From positions 310,001 through 374,000 of the forward strand of contig JAHLLQ010000005.1 of assembly GCA_020444065.1 (NCBI GenBank): a stretch of DNA of 64,000 bases, given 5' to 3'. Under the pieces are notes generated by a model. The model was given only the letters and a program-made list of their open reading frames with translations, had not been told where the DNA came from and ran no database searches. The stretch comes from a bacterium (GTDB lineage: Bacteria > Sumerlaeota > Sumerlaeia > SLMS01 > JAHLLQ01). A program made the position numbers and the translations under genes. Positions 35,634 through 44,757 of this stretch are shown here, in pieces. Numbering within the stretch: the first letter of the stretch is position 1; each line of letters begins with the position of its first letter.

Positions 35634-37373
35634 TCAATCCAGGTCCAATTCGTCGAAGGAGGAATCCGTGTCGATGCGCTTCAGCAGAATCAGCGTGAAA
35701 TCGTCGAACTGATCCGCATCGCCTCGATGCTGCACGCACGCCTGGTAGACTCGGTTGCGAATGTCTTCAGCGCTCAGCGTCCGCAGGTCCTTCAGCATGT
35801 CGTAGAGGCGCTCGGTTCCGAACTGCACGCCCTCGGTATCCTGGATGTCGCTGACACCGTCTGTATACATCAGGAGGATGTCTCCCGCGGCCAGCTTCTC
35901 CTTGCCGGACTCGTACTCCAGATCCTCGCCAATTCCAAGGAACAGACCACCCTTATCGAGGAACCGGAACTCGCCGCTCTTCGACAGGATCACCGGATGC
36001 GTATGGCCAGCATTGACATATTCGATCTCGCCGGACTTCTGGTCCAGCGAGACCAGCGCCATCGTTACGTACATGTCGTTTGTCACATCGCGACAAACCA
36101 TGCGGTTGATCGTCTCAACCGTCTGTGCCAGCGCGGAGGAGCCGTGCTGCGCTTCGCTCTGCAGGTAACTGCGCGTCGTGGCCGTCAGGATCGCCGCTGG
36201 AACGCCTTTGCCGGAAACGTCCGCGATGGCCAAGCCGGCTTGGCCATCGGGCAGGGTCAGGAAATCGTAGTAATCGCCACCGACCTGCTTTGCCGGCAGG
36301 GACATCGCGGAGATGTCGTAGCCCGGCAGGTTGGGATAGACCTTGGGCAGCAGGTTCATCTGGATTGTGCGGGCAATCTCCATCTCGCGCGCCAGCTTGT
36401 GCTGCTCGACCAGTTGACTGTGCAGGCGAGCGTTCATGATCGCCATAGCCGCCTGGTTCGTAATTCCGGTTAGTAGCTCCAACTCCTCCTGAGTGAACGG
36501 AACCAGTCGCGTGCGCGTGTCGATGTAGACCACGCCCAGCGTGTCGCCCTTGTAGATAATCGGGGCCACCATTGCAGTGCGAATGCGATTGGCGATGATG
36601 GACTCGCTGGCGGCGAATCGGTCATCCGTAATTGCGTCCGAGACGAGCAGTGAAATGCCTTCGCTCATGCAGCGGTCGACGATGGAGCTGGAGATCTTGA
36701 TCTCGCGTTCTTCTTCGCCGCCCGGCGCCTTGATGACTTCCGGCGTCAGGTCGCCGGTTTCCTTGTCATGCAGTAGCAGGTAGCCGCGATCCGGATGGAG
36801 GACCTCGATGATGATGTCCATGATCCGCTCGAGCAACTCATCGAGCGTGAAGACGGACCGGATTGCCTCGGTCACCTGGTAGATAATCTCGAGGCGCTTG
36901 TGGCTTTCCTTCAGCAGTTTGCCTTCGCGCGTGTCGACGGAGACGGATGTGGTGGGGGAGATGCCCGCGCGGAGCTCGCCGCGGGTCGAACCCCACTGCC
37001 GCTCCTCGACCAGGCGATACGACGTGGCCGAGTCCCGTTTCCGGCGGGAGGGCTCGATCGGGACCGTGCCACCGTCGGTGGCCGTGTCGTCCTCGAAGGT
37101 CAGCCCCGTGTCGCCCACCTGCACGGTGTCGCCGTTGTGCAACTGGGTGCTCTCCTCGACCTGCACTCCGTTCAGGAGCGTGCCGTTCTTGCTGCCCATG
37201 TCCCGGACGTAGAACTTGTCGTCATGGAAGTAGATCTCGGCATGGGTGCGGCTCATGCGTCGGTCAACGATCTGAATGTCGTTGTTGACGCTCCGCCCCA
37301 ATGTGAGACGCTGACCCGTTATCTGATGAACGGTGTCTTTGTCCGGGCCGTTTTGGATTGTCAGGCGTGGCAT
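35634..37373 (-). CDS. FHA-GAF-SpoIIE serine phosphatase
   Basis: The 579-residue signalling protein has three domains. Residues 1-95 form an FHA phosphothreonine-binding domain (L-G-R-S, S-R-T-H-A-E-I, G-S-K-N-G-T-L-L-N-G). Residues ~165-320 are a GAF sensor domain, followed by a helical linker. Residues ~365-570 are a PP2C-type SpoIIE phosphatase with G-G-D-Y-Y-D, A-D-V-S-G-K-G and Y-T-D-G-V metal-binding motifs. Such phosphatases dephosphorylate STAS anti-anti-sigma factors in partner-switching circuits. A STAS-TPR gene lies nearby (39089), divergently, with a PilO-like gene between. No membrane helix is present. It lies 53 bases upstream of the kinase gene on the same strand. Confidence 0.9.
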   Translation of the reverse strand: MPRLTIQNGPDKDTVHQITGQRLTLGRSVNNDIQIVDRRMSRTHAEIYFHDDKFYVRDMGSKNGTLLNGVQVEESTQLHNGDTVQVGDTGLTFEDDTATDGGTVPIEPSRRKRDSATSYRLVEERQWGSTRGELRAGISPTTSVSVDTREGKLLKESHKRLEIIYQVTEAIRSVFTLDELLERIMDIIIEVLHPDRGYLLLHDKETGDLTPEVIKAPGGEEEREIKISSSIVDRCMSEGISLLVSDAITDDRFAASESIIANRIRTAMVAPIIYKGDTLGVVYIDTRTRLVPFTQEELELLTGITNQAAMAIMNARLHSQLVEQHKLAREMEIARTIQMNLLPKVYPNLPGYDISAMSLPAKQVGGDYYDFLTLPDGQAGLAIADVSGKGVPAAILTATTRSYLQSEAQHGSSALAQTVETINRMVCRDVTNDMYVTMALVSLDQKSGEIEYVNAGHTHPVILSKSGEFRFLDKGGLFLGIGEDLEYESGKEKLAAGDILLMYTDGVSDIQDTEGVQFGTERLYDMLKDLRTLSAEDIRNRVYQACVQHRGDADQFDDFTLILLKRIDTDSSFDELDLD

Positions 37374-37589
37374 GAAATGTTCTACCCCTGGCTAGAGAGG
37401 AAAAGTCTTTTTCGCCATCGGCGGGAAAGTTGTCAAGCCGCACTAAAGCCTTTGTCCTGAAGGGCCGCCTCGGGTGCAAGTGCATTTGGGTTGACACGAC
37501 TGACACCGGCCGGAACATAGCTTGGAATAGACTTGAACCCGTACGTCCAGGCTGCGGCGGGGGAGGATCATCCCAAGGGAATTTACCCC

Positions 37590-39029
37590 ATGCGCATTGG
37601 CAATCGTGAACGCGTAGTTATCGGAGTTATCGTCGCCATTGGAGCGATCTTCGCCCTCCATTGGTTCATTTTCCGCGAGCGCGCCCGCCAGTACGAAGCC
37701 GCCAAGGCTCAATTCGATGGAATTACGAGCACGCTTCAGCAAATCGGCTCTCCGCGTAGCCTGCCGGATATTTATAAGTTTCAATACGAGACGATCAACT
37801 ACGGACTCGATTTCTACCACCTGATCGAGGACGCAAAGCTCACTCTGCCCGCTTATTACTCGACGGAAGTCAGCGCCGACCGTCAGCATGAAGAAATCTG
37901 GGGCTACTACAACACGCTGATGGATATGTGGGGCAAGGAAGGCATCCCGCAACTTACCTTCATGGGTCCTGACCAGTGGGGTGGGCGCTTGCAGGGCTTC
38001 GACATGCATCGAAGCCTGCCGACCCAGATCGTGGAGTCCGGTACCCAGGTCAGCGACCTGGTGGCCCAATTGGTGGATGCGGACGCCGTGATCAATGCTT
38101 TGCCCGCCAACGCCCCGCTCCTGGAGCAGAAGCGCAATGAATACGCACAGATGCTTCTGCGGGTCGGTTTGAATCTGCGATTCCGCGATTATCTCGAGCA
38201 AACCTACGGCGAACCCGCTGCGTTGCTGTACTCGCTCAACCGAGTTGATCTGCTCCGAAAGAACATGGACTTCCGCGACATGGGCGGGGTCGAGAGCGAA
38301 GAGGAATTCGCAAAGCGGCTGGAAGGACTGCTGCGAGTGGCTTGGCCGGAATCGACCTTGGCCCACGCAAAGCAACTGTCAGGATTGATCGACCTCATTC
38401 AGCGGGCCGGAAAGCACGAGGTCCAAAGTGTCCAGACCGTCAATTTCTGGGATCCCGCCGTTGTCTACTGGTGGGCCGACCGCGATACTCCCCAGACCGC
38501 ACAGCAGGCCGCAGACCAGCAGTCTGGCGCCGCTGCCCGTCCCGGCGGGGGGTGGGGACAAAACTGGGGCCAGGGCCAAGAACAGGGAATGCAGCCGTCG
38601 GCGGCCCCAGGCGGCACAAAGGATGAGCGCGAGATTGTGGCGGTGAACGTACCCGTCGATATCACGCTCGTGGGCCCCAACCTGAGCGTCATGTCTTTCC
38701 TCTATGAGATCTGCAACATTCGCCGTTTCTATCAGATCGACGCGATGGATATCGCCTCCATTCCGAATCAGGAAAACGTGATCTACTGCCGCTCGACAAT
38801 CGGCATCATGACGCACTTCGCGACCTTCGCCTATCCCAGTGCAACGATTCAGGAGAAGCTCGACGAATTGGAGAAGACCAAGTCAGAGATCGCGCAGAAG
38901 TCCGGCGCGAGCGAGCTGGCCGCCGAGGAAGGCTATGTCCCTGGTGGACAGGAAACACCGGCACCGCCCGAGCAGCCGGCGGAAGAGGCTCCCACTACCG
39001 AAGGTGCCCCGGCAGACGCGGGAAGCTGA
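37590..39029 (+). CDS. PilO-like membrane protein
   Basis: The 479-residue protein has one N-terminal membrane helix (residues ~8-27), a short coiled segment, a long middle region without recognised domain, a G/Q/W-rich low-complexity linker (about 310-345), and a C-terminal segment with V-N-V-P-V-D-I-T-L-V-G, S-V-M-S-F-L-Y-E-I and R-R-F-Y-Q-I-D, which follows the ferredoxin-like fold pattern of PilO/GspM. The tail is rich in proline, alanine and glutamate. PilO is an inner-membrane alignment protein of type IV pili, but no pilM, pilN or pilQ gene is near. ATG 37590 is chosen (AAGGGAA upstream). It stands between the phosphatase and the STAS-TPR gene. Confidence 0.6.
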   Translation: MRIGNRERVVIGVIVAIGAIFALHWFIFRERARQYEAAKAQFDGITSTLQQIGSPRSLPDIYKFQYETINYGLDFYHLIEDAKLTLPAYYSTEVSADRQHEEIWGYYNTLMDMWGKEGIPQLTFMGPDQWGGRLQGFDMHRSLPTQIVESGTQVSDLVAQLVDADAVINALPANAPLLEQKRNEYAQMLLRVGLNLRFRDYLEQTYGEPAALLYSLNRVDLLRKNMDFRDMGGVESEEEFAKRLEGLLRVAWPESTLAHAKQLSGLIDLIQRAGKHEVQSVQTVNFWDPAVVYWWADRDTPQTAQQAADQQSGAAARPGGGWGQNWGQGQEQGMQPSAAPGGTKDEREIVAVNVPVDITLVGPNLSVMSFLYEICNIRRFYQIDAMDIASIPNQENVIYCRSTIGIMTHFATFAYPSATIQEKLDELEKTKSEIAQKSGASELAAEEGYVPGGQETPAPPEQPAEEAPTTEGAPADAGS

Positions 39030-39088
39030 CGATAATCGGCGCCACAGCGCGCCCATCCAAACTCTTTGGGGAAGCAGAGTCCTGAGAT

Positions 39089-39832
39089 ATGGAAATCAAG
39101 ATTTACCAGGATACCGACAAGATGCTCGTCCAACTCGTCGGGCGAGTCGTCCTCGATGAATGCGATCGTTTGAAGAGCGCCGTTGTCCCGCGCATCACGC
39201 CGGACATCAACAACGTGAACCTGGATCTGTCGAATGTCGACTTCATCGACAGCGCCGGCCTTGGTGTGCTTGTCGGGATGAAGGTCTCCTCGAACAAGAA
39301 CCGCGCTCGTCTCGCGCTGATCTCGCCTTCCAAGGGCGTCAGCGATATTCTGCTCGTCTCCAAGTTGGAGTCCATCTTTGACATCGTGACGGGCAACGAG
39401 GCGCAGACCATCGTGTCCTCCCTGGCCAAGCCCGAAAACGAGGCCTCGAGTGGCGAATCGGCTACTCCACCGCCATCCGGCAGCAAGCAGTCCTTCCAGG
39501 CGCCCCCCGCGGCCGCTTCGAAGCCTGAGGAACCCGATGCGGGCGACATGTCGCCCAAGCAGCAGATCGAGTCCTACTGCAAGAACGCCGTGGAGCACAT
39601 GCGCCAGCGCGACTACGAGCAGGCGGCCGGTTGCTATCAGAGCGCCCTCGAAATCGATCCGGACTACCTGCCGGCGCATAACAACCTGGCGATCGTCTAC
39701 GAGAAGAACCCCAAGTGGCAGGACAAGGCCATCGCTGCCTGGGAGCGTGTTCTTGAACTGAGCCAGTCGCGCGGCGACCAGAAGCACATCGAGCGCGCCC
39801 AAAAGCACCTCAACGCCCTGCAGCGCACCTGA
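39089..39832 (+). CDS. STAS-domain anti-sigma factor antagonist fused to TPR repeats
   Basis: The 247-residue protein has an N-terminal STAS domain (1-115) of the SpoIIAA type with the phosphorylation site D54-S55-A-G-L-G, a flexible S/P/A-rich linker (~120-155), and a C-terminal pair of tetratricopeptide repeats (Y-E-Q-A-A-G-C-Y-Q-S-A-L-E-I-D-P-D-Y and following). STAS proteins of this type are phosphorylated by serine kinases and dephosphorylated by SpoIIE-type phosphatases, one of which lies nearby. No anti-sigma kinase or sigma factor gene is adjacent. The TPR extension is unusual for an anti-anti-sigma factor. Confidence 0.85.
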   Translation: MEIKIYQDTDKMLVQLVGRVVLDECDRLKSAVVPRITPDINNVNLDLSNVDFIDSAGLGVLVGMKVSSNKNRARLALISPSKGVSDILLVSKLESIFDIVTGNEAQTIVSSLAKPENEASSGESATPPPSGSKQSFQAPPAAASKPEEPDAGDMSPKQQIESYCKNAVEHMRQRDYEQAAGCYQSALEIDPDYLPAHNNLAIVYEKNPKWQDKAIAAWERVLELSQSRGDQKHIERAQKHLNALQRT

Positions 39833-39861
39833 GTTTGTCGGGAGCGAAAGAAACAAGATTC

Positions 39862-39900
39862 CGAGCGGCGTGAGTCTCTGACCCGCCGCTCGAACCCGTT
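39862..39900 (+). terminator. Hairpin between the STAS-TPR and acyltransferase genes
   Basis: Perfect 9-bp stem, CGAGCGGCG (39862-39870) with CGCCGCTCG (39884-39892) and a 13-base loop, followed by AACCCGTTTGTG. It is a probable attenuator or terminator; the T-tail is weak. Confidence 0.5.
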
Positions 39901-39920
39901 TGTGCCCTGAGGAAAGCCCT

Positions 39921-40895
39921 TTGTCTCGCCGGGATAAGCCCAGTTTCAGTGACCGCCTCGTCTATCGGTTCGTGCTCGTCTTCGGGCGGCTCCTTACGCT
40001 GTTTCCGGCTGGTCTGATCGTCAATCTGGGCGCCCTTCTGGGCATTCTGATGGGGCGCTTCTTTCCTGTCCGGCGCAAGGTCGTGGCGGAGAATCTGAAC
40101 ATCGCATTCGGCAAGTCCATTGCCCCCGAGGAGCATCGGCGCCTGGTTCGCGAGGCCTACCGTCACCTGGGGATGCTGGCGGCGGAGACATTCTTCATCT
40201 CCTTTCGCCCTCCTGAATGGGTCGACGATCGCATCTCGGAGATCGAGGGGTGGGAGCACGCCGAGGCCATTCTGGCGCAGGGCGGCGCGATTTCCATTTC
40301 TGCGCACTTTGGGAATTGGGAATTGATGGGCGCCTATACGGCCCATCGGGCGCCGATCATTCCACTCTCCAAACCGATGCACAATCCGCTGTTCCAGGAC
40401 TTCATCGACCACACACGCCGGCGCCACGGGCTGGAGTTCATCTGGACGGACGATCCGAATCCCGCACGTCAGATTCTCAAGACCGTCCGGGATCGCAAAA
40501 TCGTCAACATCCTGCCCGACCAGGACATGCGTGGCGAAGGCATCATGGTGCCGTTTTTTGGGCGTCCGGCCTCGACGACGCCCGCGCCGGCTGCGCTGGC
40601 GCTTCGGTTGGGATGCCCGATCGTACCGGTATTCCTGGTGCGCCTCGGGCCTACCCGGCACCGGCTGGTGATCCAGCCGCCGATTCACCCCCAGGACTTC
40701 GCAGCGGACGATCGTGACGAAGCCACAAGGGCTCTGACCGCCCGGCTGAATCAGTGCATCGAGGACATGATTCGCCTCTATCCCGCCCAGTATTTCTGGC
40801 ATCACCGGCGGTGGAAGACCACGCCGGAGAAGGCCGCCAAACACGCCGCGAAGCTACAGCGCAAACGCCGTGAGCGTCGGGGGATCGAGGGCTGA
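39921..40895 (+). CDS. Lipid A biosynthesis-type acyltransferase (LpxL/HtrB family)
   Basis: The 324-residue protein has one N-terminal membrane helix and the acyltransferase motif H129-F-G-N-W-E134 (H-x4-E), followed by P-D-Q-D-M and P-F-F-G-R-P segments typical of the LpxL/LpxM/HtrB family. It transfers an acyl chain from acyl-ACP to a lipid A precursor or related lipid on the inner face of the cytoplasmic membrane. TTG 39921 is chosen since GAGGAAAG stands 5-6 bases before it and the protein similarity starts there. ispH follows after 63 bases on the same strand. Confidence 0.88.
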   Translation: MSRRDKPSFSDRLVYRFVLVFGRLLTLFPAGLIVNLGALLGILMGRFFPVRRKVVAENLNIAFGKSIAPEEHRRLVREAYRHLGMLAAETFFISFRPPEWVDDRISEIEGWEHAEAILAQGGAISISAHFGNWELMGAYTAHRAPIIPLSKPMHNPLFQDFIDHTRRRHGLEFIWTDDPNPARQILKTVRDRKIVNILPDQDMRGEGIMVPFFGRPASTTPAPAALALRLGCPIVPVFLVRLGPTRHRLVIQPPIHPQDFAADDRDEATRALTARLNQCIEDMIRLYPAQYFWHHRRWKTTPEKAAKHAAKLQRKRRERRGIEG

Positions 40896-40958
40896 CAGCC
40901 CAACGGGACCAAACCTTGCATCCGACTGGCAGCGCCAATCCCGGGAGGATGCGAACCG

Positions 40959-42197
40959 TTGTCCACGTCTTCTGACAAATCCTATTACCGCGCAAGTCTG
41001 GGGCTGAAGAAAGAAATCGCCTCGACCGTCGCCGAGGACTATCACAGCGCCCTGATCGAGGCGCTGCGGACCGCCGGCGGGCGGCTGGATCTGCCCGGAC
41101 TGACTTTCCATCTGGCCACGGATTTTGGGTTCTGCTATGGAGTGGACAAGGCCATCGATATGGCCTATGAGGCACGCAGCAAGTTCCCCAAGAAGCGCAT
41201 CTTCCTGCTGACGGAGATCATCCACAATCCGCGCGTGAACCGGCGCTTGTTGGACATGGGCATTGTCTTCCTCAGCGGCCAGTACGCCGGCGATGCGACG
41301 ATCGACGACATTGCGCCGGAAGACGTGGTTCTGATTCCCGCGTTCGGCGTCGATCGTCCGACGTTCGATCGCCTGCGAGAACTTGGCGCGATCCTGGTCG
41401 ATACGACATGCGGCAGCGTCGTCCATGTGTGGAAGCGCGTCGAGCGCTACGCCCGGGATGGATTCACGTCGCTCGTGCACGGCAAGCATTACCACGAAGA
41501 AACCTTGGCGACGGTCTCGCAGGCCATGGCCGACGGCGGGCACTTCCTGGTCGTCCGCGACAAACCGCAGACTCAGTTGGTTTGCGACTTCATCGAGGGG
41601 CAGATCTCCGTTGCCGATCTGATGAGTCATTTCCCGGAGGGCGCGATGTCCGAGGGGTTCGATCCCAAACGCGACCTGCGACGGATCGGCGTTGCAAACC
41701 AGACGACGATGCTGGCGAGTGAGTCTCTGGAAATCGCTGCGATGGTGGGGAATGCGCTGGCGCGGCGCTTCGGCGAGGACCATCGCGAGGAGCATTTTCG
41801 TAGCTTCGATACGATTTGCAGCGCCACCCAGGATCGCCAGGACGCCATCGAGAAACTAGTCGCCAAGCCCGATCTCGATCTCGTTGTCGTGATCGGCGGC
41901 TACAACTCCTCGAATACAGGGCACCTGCTCGCGGTCGCCGGGCGACAGCATCCGGCCTACCACATTCAGGATTCTACCGAGATCCTCTCCACCCAGGAAA
42001 TCCGCCACCAGATTCCAGCCGGGAAAGACAAGGAACTAAAGGTCACCGAGGGGTGGCTTCCGGACGGTCCGGTGCAAATCGGACTCACCTCCGGCGCCAG
42101 CACACCCAACAAGGCGGTCGCCGATACGATTGCAAGGATTGCCAAGCTGCGCGGCTTGTCGGAAGAGCAGGTTCTGGCAGCAGTCGAACCAGCATGA
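40959..42197 (+). CDS. ispH: 4-hydroxy-3-methylbut-2-enyl diphosphate reductase, long form
   Basis: The 412-residue enzyme makes IPP and DMAPP in the last step of the MEP pathway. The three [4Fe-4S] cysteines C59 (F-G-F-C-Y-G-V-D), C151 (D-T-T-C-G-S) and C287 (D-T-I-C-S-A-T) are intact. It is about 100 residues longer than the proteobacterial form and resembles the cyanobacterial/plastid long type, with an N-terminal extension of some 50 residues and an insert near 205-240. TTG 40959 has GGAGG about 11 bases upstream. Confidence 0.93.
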   Translation: MSTSSDKSYYRASLGLKKEIASTVAEDYHSALIEALRTAGGRLDLPGLTFHLATDFGFCYGVDKAIDMAYEARSKFPKKRIFLLTEIIHNPRVNRRLLDMGIVFLSGQYAGDATIDDIAPEDVVLIPAFGVDRPTFDRLRELGAILVDTTCGSVVHVWKRVERYARDGFTSLVHGKHYHEETLATVSQAMADGGHFLVVRDKPQTQLVCDFIEGQISVADLMSHFPEGAMSEGFDPKRDLRRIGVANQTTMLASESLEIAAMVGNALARRFGEDHREEHFRSFDTICSATQDRQDAIEKLVAKPDLDLVVVIGGYNSSNTGHLLAVAGRQHPAYHIQDSTEILSTQEIRHQIPAGKDKELKVTEGWLPDGPVQIGLTSGASTPNKAVADTIARIAKLRGLSEEQVLAAVEPA

Positions 42198-42221
42198 TTC
42201 ACCTGGAAGGGAATGGGAGTA

Positions 42222-42857
42222 ATGCGCTCTAAACCACTCATTATATTTGCTTTAATTGTGTCTTTGCTGGCGGTCGGATGCCAGAAGAAAGCCCCCGCAC
42301 CGGTCGCAGAAGTTGCCGCTGGGAATCTCAAGATCGGTGGCACTGCGCCCGATTTTGAGCTCGAGACCTTTGGCGGCGAATCGATCCGCCTTTCGGACAA
42401 GATCGACGGCGAGCATTTCGTCTGCGTGATCTGGCATTCTCCGGCTTGCCCGTGCGCTCGGAACTGCGCGACGGGGATCGCCAAGGAGTTGACTCCAGAC
42501 AAGTATCCCGACTTGACTATTGTTGGCGTTATGTCGGACGCAAATTGGGACTTCGATTACATGCAGGAAGACCTGAATCAGCAAATCGAAGATGGAATTG
42601 TGACGTTCCCCGTCGTTATCGACAAGGATCAGTCGATGATGGCGAAGTACGGCGCCGAGCGCACACCGACGGTCTGGCTGTTGGACAAGCAGGGACGGAT
42701 TCGCTATTGGGGCGCGCCGGAGTCGACGCTCGAGCCGACTTCCTCCGGCTATCGGTTCCTGCTGAAGGAGGCCGTGGATGCGCTGCGCAAGGGCCAGAAG
42801 CCGCCCGTGCAGACCTTCGACCCGATTGGCTGCAAGATCATGAAGTCGCTGGGATAA
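42222..42857 (+). CDS. Thioredoxin-fold (AhpC/TSA-like) lipoprotein
   Basis: The 211-residue protein has a lipoprotein signal with lipobox L-A-V-G-C20, then a peroxiredoxin/TlpA-like fold starting at G-G-T-A-P-D-F. Its active site reads H-S-P-A-C76-P-C78-A-R-N-C82, which has more cysteines than a normal peroxiredoxin; a cis-proline loop reads R-T-P-T-V. It should act in the periplasm on thiols or peroxides. ATG 42222 (with GGGAG and AAGGGA upstream) is preferred to ATG 42213. Its end overlaps that of the CPBP gene on the other strand by 20 bases. Confidence 0.82.
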   Translation: MRSKPLIIFALIVSLLAVGCQKKAPAPVAEVAAGNLKIGGTAPDFELETFGGESIRLSDKIDGEHFVCVIWHSPACPCARNCATGIAKELTPDKYPDLTIVGVMSDANWDFDYMQEDLNQQIEDGIVTFPVVIDKDQSMMAKYGAERTPTVWLLDKQGRIRYWGAPESTLEPTSSGYRFLLKEAVDALRKGQKPPVQTFDPIGCKIMKSLG

Positions 42858-43437
42858 CGCCCTCGCGGATCATCTGGCGGCGAAGAAGCAGCAGCACAAC
42901 GAAATCGTAGGTCGCGTGGGCCATCATTGCCGCGGCCAACCCCGCCCATTCATACAGAAGCCCGAGCAGCACCCCCGCACCAAAGAGGAACGCCGTGAAG
43001 GCGATCCTCCCCCAAGTGAGACGCGTAAGGACGCCGTGCCCCAGGGCAAACAACGCGGCGGCGATCCATAATCCCGTGACGGGCTGCACAGCCCCGCGGA
43101 AGAGCAATTCCTCCCCCCAGCCGGCGGCCAAGGACACCAACGCCATATCCAGGATCGTCGGACGGACCTGGCGATGAATGTCGCGGGTGACCTTCTGCAG
43201 ACCTTCCATCCCCGGCAGCACAGACTCCGAGAACGACACCACAAAGGCAGCCACGACACCGAATCCCAACCCAATCGGAAGCTGAAATGCGAGGGAGCGC
43301 TCCTGGTGGAGCATCTCGACCACTGATCCGTCGTGAAACAGAGCTGCAATCCCCCACGCCGTTGCCGTCATGATCACCGTCATGACGGCGGACAGGCGGA
43401 GGATGACGGTGCGATTGAGCGGTTGAGCGGTGGGCAT
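42838..43437 (-). CDS. CPBP-family intramembrane glutamic protease
   Basis: The 199-residue protein has about six membrane helices and the Abi/CAAX motifs: E109-E110-L-L-F-R114-G, H134 in A-L-G-H-G, and H174-A-T-Y-D178 near the C-terminus. Such proteases process prenylated or other membrane peptides, and some give bacteriocin immunity; its substrate is unknown. ATG 43437 is chosen because a longer frame to 43497 would include the terminator of the upstream gene. It converges with, and overlaps by 20 bases, the thioredoxin-fold lipoprotein gene. Confidence 0.78.
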   Translation of the reverse strand: MPTAQPLNRTVILRLSAVMTVIMTATAWGIAALFHDGSVVEMLHQERSLAFQLPIGLGFGVVAAFVVSFSESVLPGMEGLQKVTRDIHRQVRPTILDMALVSLAAGWGEELLFRGAVQPVTGLWIAAALFALGHGVLTRLTWGRIAFTAFLFGAGVLLGLLYEWAGLAAAMMAHATYDFVVLLLLRRQMIREGVIPATS

Positions 43438-43462
43438 TCGGGAAATCCACGCGGAAACAAGT

Positions 43463-43490
43463 GGTCCGGCAGCGCAACGGCTGCCGGACC
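43463..43490 (-). terminator. Terminator-like hairpin after the GDP-fucose synthase gene
   Basis: Perfect 11-bp stem GGTCCGGCAGC (43463-43473) with GCTGCCGGACC (43480-43490), six-base loop, about 30 bases after the synthase stop. The minus-strand tail is CACTTGTTTCC. Confidence 0.7.
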
Positions 43491-43521
43491 ATGTCACAAT
43501 CTCGTTGTTGGGCGCTACGGA

Positions 43522-44499
43522 TTATCCAGCGCGGCGTTCGGCGGGTTCGGGGACACAGCCGCGGCGCAGGCCGCCGCCGGAGGCCAGGAAATCCTCGTAG
43601 GCCAGGCGAATGCCCGCATCGAGCGGCGTCTTGACGTACCAGCCCATGCCGAGCAGCTTCGAGACATCGAGCAGCTTGCGGGGGGTGCCGTCCGGCTTCG
43701 AGGTGTCGAAGCGCAGCTTGCCCTTGTAGCCGACAGCATTGGCCACGATATGGGCCAGCTCGCCGATGGCAACCTCTTCGCCGCTGCCGATATTGACGAT
43801 GTCGGTGCCGTCGTAGCGTTCCATCAGGAAGACGCAGGCATCGGCCAGATCGTCGACGTACATGAACTCGCGCAATGGCTTGCCGGTGCCCCAGACGATG
43901 ACTTCCGGCTGCTGGTTGACCTTGGCCTCGTGGAAGCGGCGGATCAGGGCCGGCAGCACGTGGGAGTTCATGGGGTCGTAGTTGTCGTTCGGCCCGTACA
44001 GATTCGTCGGCATCACCGAGATGAAGCGGCTCCCGTACTGGCGGGCGTAGGCCTCGCACATCTTGATGCCGGCGATCTTGGCCACGGCGTAGGGCTCGTT
44101 CGTGGGCTCCAGCATTCCGGTCAGGAGGTACTCTTCCTTCATCGGCTGGGGGGCGTATTTCGGATAAATGCAGGAGCTGCCGAGGAAGAGCAGCTTCTTG
44201 ACGCCGTACTGATAGGCCGAGTGGATGACGTTCATCTGGATCTGCAGGTTGTTGTAGATGAACTCGCCCGGGTAGGTGTTGTTGGCGTAGATGCCTCCGA
44301 CCTTGGCGGCGGCCAGGAAAACGTAATCGGGGCGCTCGCGCTCGAAGAACGCGGCGACGGCCTGTTGGTCCTGGAGGTCCAGATCGCGGAACGAGGGACC
44401 GACGATGTTCTGGTATCCGATGCCTTCGAGGTGGCGGGCGATCGCGCTGCCGACCATGCCGTGGCGCCCTGCGACAAAGATTTTCGAATTTCTATCCAT
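43522..44499 (-). CDS. fcl: GDP-L-fucose synthase
   Basis: The 325-residue short-chain dehydrogenase epimerises and reduces GDP-4-keto-6-deoxymannose to GDP-L-fucose using NADPH. The N-terminal nucleotide motif is G11-R-H-G-M-V-G17, the catalytic serine region G-S-S109-C-I-Y-P, and Y137-x3-K141; A-A-A-K-V-G-G-I and R-E-F-M-Y-V-D-D are family signatures. The product feeds LPS or capsule assembly. GDP-mannose dehydratase is not adjacent, so it must be elsewhere. AAGGGGAAG precedes the ATG. Confidence 0.93.
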   Translation of the reverse strand: MDRNSKIFVAGRHGMVGSAIARHLEGIGYQNIVGPSFRDLDLQDQQAVAAFFERERPDYVFLAAAKVGGIYANNTYPGEFIYNNLQIQMNVIHSAYQYGVKKLLFLGSSCIYPKYAPQPMKEEYLLTGMLEPTNEPYAVAKIAGIKMCEAYARQYGSRFISVMPTNLYGPNDNYDPMNSHVLPALIRRFHEAKVNQQPEVIVWGTGKPLREFMYVDDLADACVFLMERYDGTDIVNIGSGEEVAIGELAHIVANAVGYKGKLRFDTSKPDGTPRKLLDVSKLLGMGWYVKTPLDAGIRLAYEDFLASGGGLRRGCVPEPAERRAG

Positions 44500-44701
44500 T
44501 ATGGCTTCTTCCCCTTGGGATCAGGCCTGGCACCTGCGGTTGTGCCGGCTCGCTGGGGTTGTTCTCTCCCACTGGTCGAGACGATTCGGCCGCCCTGAAT
44601 CGAGCGGCTTTCCGTTCTCAGACCCAATCGGTCTGGCTGCCATGCAGCTCTCGCTTGGTCGATGACAACAGGAAACACGTTTTATGCCGCAGAGCAACGG
44701 A

Positions 44702-44729
44702 AAACCCCTCCGATGACTCGGAGGGGTTT
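44702..44729 (-). terminator. Terminator of the permease/aminotransferase operon
   Basis: Arms AAACCCCTCCG (44702-44712) and CGGAGGGGTTT (44719-44729) around ATGACT, 28 bases after the aminotransferase stop on the minus strand. The T residues lie within the 3' arm and run on as TTTTCC. Confidence 0.8.
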
Positions 44730-44757
44730 CCAGGGGTTTTCTGAACTGGAAAACGGT

